This document shows, in pieces, positions 8,275-17,096 of a stretch of 64,000 bases of DNA. The first letter of the stretch is position 1. Each line of letters opens with the position of its first letter. A program made the translations under genes and the position numbers. Location of the stretch: the NCBI GenBank assembly GCA_900129675.1, contig FSRD01000003.1, positions 1,116,001 to 1,180,000 on the forward strand, read 5' to 3'. Source of the DNA: Bradyrhizobium erythrophlei. GTDB lineage: Bacteria; Pseudomonadota; Alphaproteobacteria; Rhizobiales; Xanthobacteraceae. Below the pieces are notes generated by a model. That model did no database searches. It was not told the DNA's origin and was given only the letters and a program-made list of their open reading frames with translations.

Positions 8275-9365
8275 GTGTGTACCGAAAACTTAAACACGGG
8301 CGTAGCGGTGATGAAGTCCGCCAAGGACGGCGCGTGAACTGATCACACCGGTTCGCTGAACCGGGCGAGACACTGGTGCATCCTTGTTCAAGGATCGATG
8401 AGTTCTGACGCGGTTGTAATAGTCCGCATAAGATTTCAGGATCCGGCACAGATGTGTCTCGCCTAGGACAATGATGTGGTCCACACACTCGCGCCGGATC
8501 GATCCGATCAGCCGTTCGGCAAAGCCGTTCTGCCAGGGCGAGGCTGGTGCGGTAGGCTTGTCCCGGATGCCCATGGCGCGCAATCGGCGCGTGACGACGC
8601 TGCCATAGATCCGGTCCCGATCGCGGATGAGGTAGCTCGGAGCCTCATCCCAAGGAAACGCCTCCGTTATCTGACGTGCAACCCATTCTGCCGTCGGATT
8701 TGCTGTGACGTTGATCCAGACGAGGTCTCTGCGGCCGAGCCGGACAATGACGAAGGCATAGAGCAGGTCGAAACCGATAGTTGGAACGACGAACAGGTCG
8801 ATGGCGGCAATGTCCGGCGCGTGGTTCCGCAAGAAGGTTCGCCATTCCTGGCTGGGTGGCCCCCGTCGTTTGACCATGTACTTGGCGACGCTCGACCGTG
8901 CGATCTCAAACCCGAGCTTGAGCAGTTCGCCGTGGATGCGTGGCGCGCCCCAAAGCGGATTTTCCATGCTCATCCGCCGGATCAATCCGCGCAGCTCCGT
9001 GTCGATCCGCGGTCGCCCTCCCTGTGGACGCGACTTCCAACGCCAGTAGCAGCGAAAGCCGGCCCGATGCCAACGCACGAGCGTCTCGGGTCGGATGATC
9101 GTGAGGACCTGCAGGATCGACGGAACCCAGCGGTAGAGCTGGATAAAGAACCAGCGATCATTGTTCGTAAGCCGGACGCGACCAGGGAGCCTACGCGTCA
9201 AGACCATTAACTGATGTCGGAGTACCGCGTTCTCAGCTTCAAGCCGTAACTTCGACTTGAACGGCGAGGCCAGCACGGTCGGAGCGAAACAGAACAGCCC
9301 GATCATTCCGCCAGCTTAGGCGATTCCAATACGTCATCAACTCGGATAAGGTTTTCGGTACACAC
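8275..9365 (-). mobile_element. Insertion sequence with DDE integrase-core transposase, copy A (apparently intact)
   Basis: A 1091-base element bounded by inverted repeats GTGTGTACCGAAAAC (8275-8289) and GTTTTCGGTACACAC (9351-9365). It holds one long transposase gene on the minus strand. A second copy, 39034-40091, is in the same orientation but damaged, and supports the placement of both ends. No clear target duplication is visible. Confidence 0.88.
8290..9306 (-). CDS. Transposase with rve (DDE) integrase core, IS copy A
   Basis: A 338-residue transposase. An N-terminal helical region (RLEAENAVLRHQLMVL) is followed by a DNA-binding part (WRWKSRPQGGRPRI, ENPLWGAPRIHGELLKLG) and a retroviral-integrase-type core: AIDLFVVPT (first Asp), LIRDRDRIYG (second Asp) and NGFAERLIGSIRREC (Glu). 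The tail YADYYNRVRTHRSLN is the usual C-terminal signature of this fold. It is single-frame, unlike the two-frame orfAB of typical IS3 elements; I do not assign a family beyond rve/DDE. It is full length here and truncated in copy B. Confidence 0.9.
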   Translation of the reverse strand: MIGLFCFAPTVLASPFKSKLRLEAENAVLRHQLMVLTRRLPGRVRLTNNDRWFFIQLYRWVPSILQVLTIIRPETLVRWHRAGFRCYWRWKSRPQGGRPRIDTELRGLIRRMSMENPLWGAPRIHGELLKLGFEIARSSVAKYMVKRRGPPSQEWRTFLRNHAPDIAAIDLFVVPTIGFDLLYAFVIVRLGRRDLVWINVTANPTAEWVARQITEAFPWDEAPSYLIRDRDRIYGSVVTRRLRAMGIRDKPTAPASPWQNGFAERLIGSIRRECVDHIIVLGETHLCRILKSYADYYNRVRTHRSLNKDAPVSRPVQRTGVISSRAVLGGLHHRYARV

Positions 9366-9759
9366 AACAACCTGCTTCTTGAGACAGCAAACGAAACAGT
9401 GAGACAGCCAATGAAACAGTGAGACAGTCCAGGGTCGCGTGACGCGATTACGAGGCTGGGCTGACCGTAGGCGGGTCGGAAGGAGTCCTGTCAACACCGT
9501 TGATATTATTCGTATTTCGTTTGATAAAAATCTTTAAAGCTACGGTTTCGACCACGGTCTCATTGACCTTACGTGGGTTCGCGATTGAGGTCTCGGACCA
9601 CCTGAAATTCTGCCGGTCCGTTATGACAAACGTGGCTGCAGCTGTTCCGAACGCACGCTGAACGAAGCCGGTAGCCCAGAGCTTCTTGGTCTGCCGCTTC
9701 CCTTGTTTTGTGCGGTCCGTCGCTATCGAACGAGCCGTCCTGGACCGGACAAGATGGGC
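9366..9759. other. Intergenic region with 20-base tandem repeats
   Basis: No gene with a start codon is visible. Two 20-base near-identical units (9381-9400 and 9401-9420), each GAGACAG...GAAACAGT, plus a partial third unit (GAGACAG at 9421) sit just outside the IS end. Further right the DNA is AT-rich (9500-9540). On the minus strand a frame in phase with the TrlF-like gene stays open past that gene's TAG down to about 9447, but it contains no ATG, GTG or TTG. Confidence 0.6.
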
Positions 9760-12621
9760 CTAAGCCGTCAGTTGGTCGGCTAGGGCATCAAAATTGTACT
9801 TTCGACTGCGTAGGTCGAATGCGTCCTGTCCGCCTTCCATGATATGAGTGATAACCCTTCGCACTTCGGGGGTCTCGATTGAGCCGTCAACATCAATCTC
9901 AATTTGAGAACCAACGTCCTCAGCGTCAGTCGGAGTAGTGGACCGCAGAGCGATAATCTTGTCAGCATCGCCATTAACAACGACATTTGGATTGTGTGTC
10001 GAAAAAACCAACTGCCGCAGACTCTTTGACGATCTAATCAGTTTCACGATGTCCATGATTATCCGGTTATCCAAATCATCTTCCGGCTGGTCGACTATCA
10101 GGGTGCCCGCCGATTGGTTTAGGAGCAATTCAAGTAGCGCGGACGCCTGCTGACCGGGTGAGGCCTTATCGAAGGCTAGAGCCTTTCGGTTCTCGACGTA
10201 AGTAAGGGTGATGCTATCGCGAGGTACGGCGGCCACGATATTGGAAACCGTCTCATCGCATAGATTTTGGAAAATCCTCGTCGCTTGGTGGGTTGTAATG
10301 CTGCTGGTGAATTGGATCACCTCCTGGATCCGATCAATTATCTCTTCACTAGGGGCCGACGGCGAACCGGCCGCTATCTTTAACCTGTAAAGCTCTACGA
10401 TCGCGTCACGCGCCATTGGCCATGTGATTTCTGATCCCGGCATGAGAAGTTCATCGATCCATTCTTCGCATTTCTCTCTGGCGTCCTGCACTCTAGATGC
10501 CTCGAGCAAGCTCATAGCAGCGTCGATGTACTCCTTCGGCGAAGGGTCTTTCTGCATCTTTGCCTTGAGCATTCGAGATTGCTTCTGAACTTTGCGGGCA
10601 GCAAGGTGTAGTTCAGCCTGTCTGCGTCGGACAAGTTGCTCAAGTTGCGATCGAGCTTGGCTAAACTTCGTGGGAGCATCCGCCAACACTGTTTCATTTT
10701 TGGCAAGGTCTATGTCTGATTGTTCCAAGGCGGCTAGTTCTGCCGAAAGCCTTTTGGAGTCGTCGACCAGTTGTCGGCTCGACGTTTGGGCTTGCATGGC
10801 CAGAGAGTGTTTTTGCGCAAAATCCTCATAGTGCGCCGCGAAAGAAGCCGCGCCTTTCAGGTATGCCGCGTCTAGTCCTTTGATCTCGTTCAGTGCCGCA
10901 TCCAGGTGCGCTGAGGCGGCAACCTTTGCCTTCGCCACGGCTTCATCTAACTCCTTCAATTCTGGGAAAACCGAGACGCCGTCAAATTGGGAGATTGCAA
11001 CATGCAAAATGGACGCCTTGACTTTGCCTAGGCGCTCTAAATCGGCATCCAATGTTTTGCGCACTTCGGCCTGATAGCTTTTACCTCGATCAAAAACCGG
11101 CTTTTGCGCCAACACGTCGAGAGTGGATTGTTGAACTCCCTCTTTCTTTAGGCGCTCGGCGATGGCGGCGATTCTGGCTTTCAGGTCGGATATGCCTGAG
11201 GAGACGCGCCGACGTTCCAACTGGACCTGCCAAAGTGAGGCGAGGTCGCGCATTGCGGCACCAATCTGACGCTTAACAGCGTCTATAGAACTATCTATCT
11301 CGCGGCGTTGATCCAACTGTTCGGCCGCTGCAATGCCTGTAATCTGTTCGGCTGCAGCAGCCGCACGGTTCATAGTGGTGGAAAGGCCCTTCTGGTAGAA
11401 AGCTCGAGCCCGAAAACGCCTTTGAGCGTCCGCTAGAGTTATTTCAGTGACAGCTCCGGAAGCATCCTCGATTTCGATGACATCACGGTCGTTTAAATCG
11501 CGATGCCACTTTTCCTGCACCCCACCGCGATCGACCACCACGTCAACGTAGCCCTCGGCCAACGTATCGTTTATGAGGCGGGCCTCTCGGTCGTGGACCT
11601 TTTCGGAGTCGTCTGTTGAGGGTAGGTCGGTCTCCGTTCGCCCCAGGCCAAAACGCAGGTATTCTAGCAGGGCGCTTTTGCCGGAGCCGCGGCCGCCAAT
11701 TATCGCGTTGAACCCGTCGTTGAAGGATAACGAAAGTTCGTTAGGGCCGGTCAGGGTAGACAGGACTCGGAGTTCGACGATCCTATCGATGGGTGTTACC
11801 GGAGGGGTGTAGCTGATGCGGGCTTCATCGGCCAGCAGGGCCTGTCGAAGACCCTCAATTGAAGTCTCGCCCAGCTTGATCCAGCATCCATGAAAGCCTA
11901 GTCGCTCCCAGTTGGCCTTTCGGTTGTCGCCTGTAGCAATAAAGGCCCGGCGCCTAGTTCCCCAGTCGGCAATGTCTCCGTAGGCCTTCTGCTTAGTCTC
12001 CGGCAGTAGGTCTTCAAATGGTTTCTCGATGTAGACGCCGTCGCACTTAATGTTGCAGAAGCGTAGCTGGTGGCCATCGACGTTCAAGTGCTTATGCGCG
12101 GTGCCGTCACTGAAATGGGGCAGTAGAATACATTGATCACGCAAGATGGTGTCGGTCGCGACCCGTTCGAAGAGCTGCTCTATCGTAATATTGGCGACTT
12201 CCGTCCGGGATATTTTGGGGTTATCGGCCGGCGCCATTTCAATTTCGGGCAACTGGTTGATAAGGCGGGTCCAGACAGTGGGGTCGGACGCCGGGTCAAA
12301 GATCGCCAAACATTGTGTTCTGTCGCTACAGGTCAACTCGACGCCTGGAAATACCGAGACGATGCCTCGCGCTTTAGTCGCCTCGACGATATACGGGATA
12401 AAGTTGATATCGTGGTGATCGGTTATTGAGACCAGACCAAGCGTGCCCTGAATGCATGCGTCGATAAACGAAGAGGCCCATGCTGCTCTGGCGGCCTCAA
12501 ATTCGGGCGTTCCACCGGGTAGGGACGGTGGGTCGGTCCAGTTCGTATCGCGCGGGGAATGGGACTGAAGGTCGGATTTAATCCAGAGTGTACCAGGGTG
12601 GTGGCCCTTCTCGAACGGCAT
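9760..12621 (-). CDS. trlF: TrlF-like protein: PHP phosphoesterase domain fused to SMC/Rad50-like ATPase
   Basis: A 953-residue protein. The N-terminus has PHP-family metal motifs (SDLQSHSPRD, SITDHHDINF, ILLPHFSDG, FIATGDNR). It is followed by an ABC/SMC-type ATPase: Walker A IIGGRGSGKSALL near residue 310, a long coiled-coil rich in Ala, Glu, Lys and Arg from about 430 to 720, signature-like SPGQQASALLELLL, Walker B LIVDQPEDDLDN near 842 and the His-loop FSTHNPNVV. Such PHP-ATPases are predicted nucleic-acid-processing proteins and occur in defence islands. I chose the ATG at 12619-12621 because GGGGGA lies five bases upstream; an in-frame TTG at 12672 adds 17 residues. Codon use is less GC-rich than in the cyclase gene. 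The IS256 scar ends about 160 bases upstream. Confidence 0.82.
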   Translation of the reverse strand: MPFEKGHHPGTLWIKSDLQSHSPRDTNWTDPPSLPGGTPEFEAARAAWASSFIDACIQGTLGLVSITDHHDINFIPYIVEATKARGIVSVFPGVELTCSDRTQCLAIFDPASDPTVWTRLINQLPEIEMAPADNPKISRTEVANITIEQLFERVATDTILRDQCILLPHFSDGTAHKHLNVDGHQLRFCNIKCDGVYIEKPFEDLLPETKQKAYGDIADWGTRRRAFIATGDNRKANWERLGFHGCWIKLGETSIEGLRQALLADEARISYTPPVTPIDRIVELRVLSTLTGPNELSLSFNDGFNAIIGGRGSGKSALLEYLRFGLGRTETDLPSTDDSEKVHDREARLINDTLAEGYVDVVVDRGGVQEKWHRDLNDRDVIEIEDASGAVTEITLADAQRRFRARAFYQKGLSTTMNRAAAAAEQITGIAAAEQLDQRREIDSSIDAVKRQIGAAMRDLASLWQVQLERRRVSSGISDLKARIAAIAERLKKEGVQQSTLDVLAQKPVFDRGKSYQAEVRKTLDADLERLGKVKASILHVAISQFDGVSVFPELKELDEAVAKAKVAASAHLDAALNEIKGLDAAYLKGAASFAAHYEDFAQKHSLAMQAQTSSRQLVDDSKRLSAELAALEQSDIDLAKNETVLADAPTKFSQARSQLEQLVRRRQAELHLAARKVQKQSRMLKAKMQKDPSPKEYIDAAMSLLEASRVQDAREKCEEWIDELLMPGSEITWPMARDAIVELYRLKIAAGSPSAPSEEIIDRIQEVIQFTSSITTHQATRIFQNLCDETVSNIVAAVPRDSITLTYVENRKALAFDKASPGQQASALLELLLNQSAGTLIVDQPEDDLDNRIIMDIVKLIRSSKSLRQLVFSTHNPNVVVNGDADKIIALRSTTPTDAEDVGSQIEIDVDGSIETPEVRRVITHIMEGGQDAFDLRSRKYNFDALADQLTA

Positions 12622-12784
12622 TAATTCCCCCAAAAACTGGAAAGTATTTGTAATTGTGATCATCACAACCAAAAGTGGCAGCCGTTGTCAAACTATTGAA
12701 GATGCGGGCATAATGGGGGTGACGAAGCCAAAGGCCCCGGATGGAAAGAAGCCCACAGTGCGGTCCTCTTTCAACCCAACTCAC

Positions 12785-13399
12785 CTCGGAGAAGTCGCCG
12801 GTCGAGATACCCTTCAGGTAAAGGATCGGCAGCAGCGTCTCGATCGACTTCGACCGGCGCATGTAAGGCGGCAGGATCGACGGAGAGAACCGGATGCGGT
12901 CGGGATCGGCGGCGTCCGCCTCGCGATCGCGCACACGCGGCTGGCGGACGGCGACCGGACCGATACCGATCATCACCTCGCGCTCCGGCAGGTGACCGTG
13001 GCGGACGACGCGCTGGTGGCCGTCCGCGGTCTTCAAATCGGCATGCTTGCCGAGAAAGTCCGCGACCTCGGCCTCGACTGCCTGGGCCAACAGGGAACGC
13101 GCCCCGCTACGCAAGATTTCGGTGAGTTGGTCGTCGACGTTTCCTGGCTGAATCAGCTTGATGATGTTATCTTTGAACACGGCATATCGCTCCTTCGGTG
13201 GAGAAGTGGAGGCGTCAAGCACCCCCACGATATGCCGCCTTTCCGATTCCCGCTGTCACCAACTTTGGGCGATAGCTCACTCGTTCTCGGTGTGACATTC
13301 AACAACGGGATCGAGGTCATCGCTAAACCCGCTGACCGTCAGCCCATAACCGCCGCCGCCTGACCGGCCCGGCCGTCACCAAAATTTGGCGATAGCTCT
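12785..13399 (-). mobile_element. IS256-family element, truncated (5' end of transposase plus end repeats)
   Basis: The minus-strand frame starting near 13228 encodes the first about 148 residues of an IS256-type transposase (NVDDQLTEILRSGARSLLAQ, EAEVADFLG, RFSPSILPPYMRR, LYLKGISTGDFSE) and then departs into unrelated sequence at about 12784. The catalytic DDE core is missing. A 24-base near-direct repeat, GTCACCAACTTTGGGCGATAGCTC and GTCACCAAAATTTGGCGATAGCTC, lies at 13255-13278 and 13375-13398 and probably marks the element's end. This is a scar, not an active element; it separates the TrlF-like gene from the AlbA_2/HEPN-like operon. Confidence 0.8.
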
Positions 13400-13423
13400 G
13401 ATATTCCGTGAGGAGAGACTGAT

Positions 13424-13726
13424 TTGATTAATTTGAACAAGCCTGAGACCTTCACGATCGAGACTGTTAGGGAGCTAATCGCTTCCAAAGACGACTCACA
13501 GCGGCGCCAACTGCGTGTTTCGGAAGACGGAGTTGTTTATCTGTCTGACGCGATTGGAAACCTCGAGCTAGACGGCGTGCGCTTTGCGCTGACAACGTGG
13601 CTCGAAGGAAACGACTATGTTGGAGCAGCGGCAGCAAAAGACGATAAATGGGTGAAGTCCGTCCATGATACAGTCGAAATGCACTGGAATAAAGGGACGC
13701 GAGGCGTAACTGAAGATTACGCCTAG
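13424..13726 (+). CDS. Small protein of unknown function
   Basis: A 100-residue soluble protein with protein-like composition (FTIETVRELIASKDDSQRRQ, LRVSEDGVVYLSDAIGN, RFALTTWLEGNDYVG). The start is a TTG at 13424, supported by GAGGAG eight bases upstream; there is no better start in frame. It is convergent with the AlbA_2 gene, with 22 bases between the stops, and begins just outside the IS256 end. No domain is recognised. It may belong with the neighbouring module or be a passenger. Confidence 0.6.
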   Translation: MINLNKPETFTIETVRELIASKDDSQRRQLRVSEDGVVYLSDAIGNLELDGVRFALTTWLEGNDYVGAAAAKDDKWVKSVHDTVEMHWNKGTRGVTEDYA

Positions 13727-13748
13727 GTCTATTTGTTCTGGTGGGCGG

Positions 13749-14723
13749 CTAAGCGGGTCGTTTGGCCGAGTGGTCGCTGGTGGGCGGATATAGGTTTAGG
13801 CGCGGCCCTCTGGCAATAATTGACCAGTTTTCCTGTCTGGTGCATCCGGGGGATACGACGCGCACGGTGAGGTCATGAACTTCCTGATTGCGGATTTCGT
13901 TGGCGTTCATCGAGAGCATGATCACGTTATCTGTGACCAGCCGCGGGTACTCTTTGAAAATCGGCTGCCCTGGAGGGGTCGCTAAAGTCCATCTGAGCCA
14001 ATTCAGAGGCGTTTGCTCGACCTGCTCCTTGGACTCAAACTGGGTAAAAGCTCCCCTTGAGACGATTTTGAAGTCGGTATCGATCCCGATATCAACGACG
14101 ACGTGAAATGCCGGCTGCGGTGATCTATTTTCTATGTGGGCAATGAGATTAAACGGCCTCGACTCTTCGTCGCTGCCGGGAAATCTGAGGGCTTGGTGAT
14201 TCCCTTCCAGAAAGGAGAGGGTGACAAACAAGTCAGGTGTGGTGGCGCGTCTGAGAATATCGCGGACCTCATAGTCCTCCATCGCAACGGCTTCTAGCTC
14301 GTAGCGTTTATAGTATTTCTTGTCAGGGGCCTGATGTGGGCCGTTCTGGGTCGGCTCAACAGAAATCACGTAGCCAAAACCAGATGCGCTCAATTCAATT
14401 CGCTGAACAGCTAAACGGTCAATCCGAGGGTGGATATTTGAGCCCAGGATCTGGTGAAGCCATTCGCTCGTTATTTTCTCGTCCGTCACCCCGTCATCAA
14501 CGCTGGTAGGCTTGTGAGTTTTCTTGTCTTCCCCGATACCGTAGACGATTTGGCCGCCAGCGGAGTTGGCCATCGCCGACACGTCCTTGCACAGCTCCAT
14601 CACGTTCTTGCTGTCACGGGTCAAGGCAGGCGATGCCTTGTATTCGAGCGTAAGGGTCTCCTCTATCTCAGCATCGACCATCTTCTGAAAACTAGCGCGG
14701 TTTGAGAAAGTAAAATCGGCCAT
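13749..14723 (-). CDS. Schlafen-type AlbA_2 domain protein
   Basis: A 324-residue protein. Residues about 15-160 match the AlbA_2 (Schlafen) domain: IEETLTLEYKASPAL, VMELCKDVSAMANSAGGQIVYGIGED and the later YYKRYELEAVAM. AlbA_2 proteins are predicted nucleic-acid binders or nucleases; some prokaryotic and eukaryotic Schlafen proteins act in antiviral responses. The C-terminal half (LFVTLSFLEG, HIENRSPQPAFHVVVDIG) looks like a beta-sandwich partner-binding region. The ATG at 14721-14723 has GAGG six bases upstream. The gene begins 11 bases after the stop of the HEPN-like gene, so the two are almost certainly one transcript. Confidence 0.78.
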   Translation of the reverse strand: MADFTFSNRASFQKMVDAEIEETLTLEYKASPALTRDSKNVMELCKDVSAMANSAGGQIVYGIGEDKKTHKPTSVDDGVTDEKITSEWLHQILGSNIHPRIDRLAVQRIELSASGFGYVISVEPTQNGPHQAPDKKYYKRYELEAVAMEDYEVRDILRRATTPDLFVTLSFLEGNHQALRFPGSDEESRPFNLIAHIENRSPQPAFHVVVDIGIDTDFKIVSRGAFTQFESKEQVEQTPLNWLRWTLATPPGQPIFKEYPRLVTDNVIMLSMNANEIRNQEVHDLTVRVVSPGCTRQENWSIIARGPRLNLYPPTSDHSAKRPA

Positions 14724-14734
14724 CGCTTGCCTCG

Positions 14735-15919
14735 TTACACGGGTTTATGGCGGGATCGGGCGCGTGCTGAGTCCACTTTGCCCTGCCGCATTTTCCGGTA
14801 TTCTTCTTGGGTGAACATTACAGTCGATATTCCCGCTTCGATATTGCTCTGAAACCAGCCGAACTCGTGCATGTGGCGCCAATGGGCGTCGTATTCCGTC
14901 TCGTCGTCGCGCTTCACCATCGGCGGAGGCTTGAGGTCGAGAAATGATGTTAGGGCCATCCGGTACAGTAACGATGTGTAGAGGTGCAGGGGACGTTTCC
15001 CGGGCTCCACGATGAGACGCATCGGATCGATCGGGTTACCGTGGATGAAATCGTTGCGGGCATGGTTCATAGCCCCGTAGAGCCAGACTGGTAGAGGCCT
15101 CTTCGGTTGCCCAGGCTTATATTTGTGAGGCTCGTAGATCGGGACGGCATTGTCGGAGAGGTTCCATTTTGTGCCCTCCAATAGCTTATAAACAGCATCG
15201 CACGTACCTTCTTTGGTCAGAATTTCGAAGGCACTCACCCAAAGAGCGATAGACCGGCCAAGGTCAAAGATCGTCACCTCGACATTGCCGGGAAGCATTG
15301 CGGCCGATAGGGCCATATTCAACGATCGGAAAAGAGAAGTCTCTCGCTTCGATGGATTAGGCGAGCCAAAGCGCGCAACCCAGCGGTCAAGCAGAGCTGG
15401 CAGCAACGCTTTGTCGATTTCCTTGGCTGGAAGGCTCATGTGTGAGATGCCGGGACTGGTCTGGCCCTTCATCGCCTTGACTTCGTGCCAACCTGTCTGG
15501 GCCATACTCTGCATGACCAGGCCCTCGTATTTCTTATCGACTACCCACGGGTAAAAAGAAAACCAGTTGGCGTATTTGATGTTGTGATTGTTCTCATAAC
15601 GCAGGACGTGTGCCCACGAATAGGGAATGGTCGAAATCGCGATAGCATCCCGAAAACCTGCCAGTGCCTCCACGGTTCGGTATTGGTCAAACTTGTCAGC
15701 TCTGACGAGGATCAGACTCGGCGCAACCTGTTGGCCAAACTCGGAGGTGAACCGGTTTAGGTACATCGAAAATCGCCTGTGGCGCCGCGCCAGTTGTTGG
15801 ACGCGTTCGTCATTTACCGAAACCATTGCCACGCCGTCGGCCTCGATAGGCTCCTCGATCGAGACGTTTGGGAGCGTGAACATCTGTATCCACTCGTCGG
15901 GCGTTTTGCGGCGCGGCAT
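14735..15919 (-). CDS. Unknown protein with HEPN-like RNDFIH motif, first gene of an operon with AlbA_2
   Basis: A 394-residue soluble protein with no named domain that I recognise with certainty. The C-terminal third reads like an ApeA-type HEPN RNase domain: helix LWVSAFEILTKEG, then VYKLLEG, then WLYGAMNHARNDFIHGNP, where R288-N-D-F-I-H293 fits the HEPN catalytic pattern R-N-x3-H. The N-terminal 200 residues (VNDERVQQLARRHRRFSMYLNRF, SWAHVLRYENNHN, YANWFSFYPW) are unfamiliar and could be the sensor. It is transcribed away from the membrane-protein gene at 16036 and 11 bases ahead of the AlbA_2 gene. HEPN assignment is inference from motif and helix pattern. Confidence 0.6.
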   Translation of the reverse strand: MPRRKTPDEWIQMFTLPNVSIEEPIEADGVAMVSVNDERVQQLARRHRRFSMYLNRFTSEFGQQVAPSLILVRADKFDQYRTVEALAGFRDAIAISTIPYSWAHVLRYENNHNIKYANWFSFYPWVVDKKYEGLVMQSMAQTGWHEVKAMKGQTSPGISHMSLPAKEIDKALLPALLDRWVARFGSPNPSKRETSLFRSLNMALSAAMLPGNVEVTIFDLGRSIALWVSAFEILTKEGTCDAVYKLLEGTKWNLSDNAVPIYEPHKYKPGQPKRPLPVWLYGAMNHARNDFIHGNPIDPMRLIVEPGKRPLHLYTSLLYRMALTSFLDLKPPPMVKRDDETEYDAHWRHMHEFGWFQSNIEAGISTVMFTQEEYRKMRQGKVDSARARSRHKPV

Positions 15920-16035
15920 CTGCAGACCCGGTTGAAAGGCCCGCTAATATCAGCTTTTCCGTGTGCACAACAGGCGCCCCCAACTGTTTGTCCCGGGTCG
16001 AATACGATATTGTCCCCTGCGACTTGGGGGATCAC

Positions 16036-16896
16036 GTGACCGAAAACGTCTTGGACAGGTTGAGGGATGTCGTACTTTTTGTGACCGGGCTTCTGGCGAT
16101 CGGAGCGCTGATCATGGCCGCGTTCGAAGGGTTTAACCAAAGGGTCTCATCGGCCGTATTCCTTGGCACCCTCGGTGTAGTCTGCACTTTCTTGCTGTTC
16201 ATGTCCAAGCTCGAAGTGTTCAAGGTATGGGGTATTGAAGCAAAGCTACAGCAAACCGTAACGGAAGCCGTTGCCACGCTGGCAGGTCTCAGACGGCTGG
16301 CTGATATAAGCGCCAGAGCAAGCTATCTGACGATTGCTTGGGGAAACCGCATGGGCACCCCACCAGCCAGAGACAAACAAGCCGTTCTCGATGAAATCGA
16401 CGCTCAGCTAAAAGAGTTGAAGGTGTCACCCGAGGAGGTTGCCAAAATTCAACTGCCATTCGTCAGAATGGTTCGTCTCGACTTCTTTTTTATGTTCCAA
16501 GGCGTTCTCCTGCAATACGCCACGATTAAAAATAGTAAGCTCGTCGATGACGCTCACGCTGCCGCAGGCCAACGCGGATCACTCGATCCAACACTCAAGC
16601 ATAGTGAACTAATAACGGCATGGACGGCGGGGACGACAAACAATGATTGGGGAGCAATGCTAGAGCAGCAATCGTTGGCAGACGTTCTGAATGATTTCAT
16701 CCCTAAGAGTGGTGAATGGCTGGACGACAAGGAGCTTAGCGTCTTCAAGAAATTCAAAGACGAAATCGTGCGGCTGAACGCTGATTGCGAGAAAAAGGGC
16801 GGCTACACCGCTGACGCCGCGGCGTATTACGATCGATATTCAGGCGACCACAATATCGACAAGGCAAAGCAGTTGCGGAATGAAGTGTTGCAGTAG
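16036..16896 (+). CDS. Membrane protein with two N-terminal helices, divergent from the HEPN-like gene
   Basis: A 286-residue protein. Two hydrophobic helices occupy residues about 12-30 (VVLFVTGLLAIGALIMAAF) and 40-57 (VFLGTLGVVCTFLLFM), leaving a large hydrophilic cytoplasmic domain (KLQQTVTEAVATLAGL, ARDKQAVLDEIDAQL, SGEWLDDKELSVFKKFKDE). I chose the GTG at 16036, which has GGGGGA just upstream; the frame is open back to a GTG at 15961. No family is recognised. It shares a 116-base divergent promoter region with the HEPN-like/AlbA_2 operon and similar lower-GC composition, so a common history is likely. A membrane-tethered sensor or effector is a possibility, not shown. Confidence 0.6.
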   Translation: MTENVLDRLRDVVLFVTGLLAIGALIMAAFEGFNQRVSSAVFLGTLGVVCTFLLFMSKLEVFKVWGIEAKLQQTVTEAVATLAGLRRLADISARASYLTIAWGNRMGTPPARDKQAVLDEIDAQLKELKVSPEEVAKIQLPFVRMVRLDFFFMFQGVLLQYATIKNSKLVDDAHAAAGQRGSLDPTLKHSELITAWTAGTTNNDWGAMLEQQSLADVLNDFIPKSGEWLDDKELSVFKKFKDEIVRLNADCEKKGGYTADAAAYYDRYSGDHNIDKAKQLRNEVLQ

Positions 16897-17096
16897 GGCC
16901 TTTCGGTACCGTGGAAGATCCCGTGGATCAGACCGACGAATTTGTCAATTCCGGAACAAAATCAATAACAGTCGGGGAAAGTACATCCGCCTTGGCATTC
17001 ACAGCGGACGGGCGCTTCTGGCGCAAAGCGGACCTACGCGTCCGCCGTCAAAGGCCGTTGTCGGTTGTTGCTCAGGCTCTCACGCAAGGAGTGCGG

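Noticed and set aside
12578..13228. The full 216-codon minus-strand frame at the IS256 scar taken as one protein
   Set aside because: Only the first about 148 residues match an IS256 transposase; the rest is translated non-homologous DNA overlapping the start of the TrlF-like gene.
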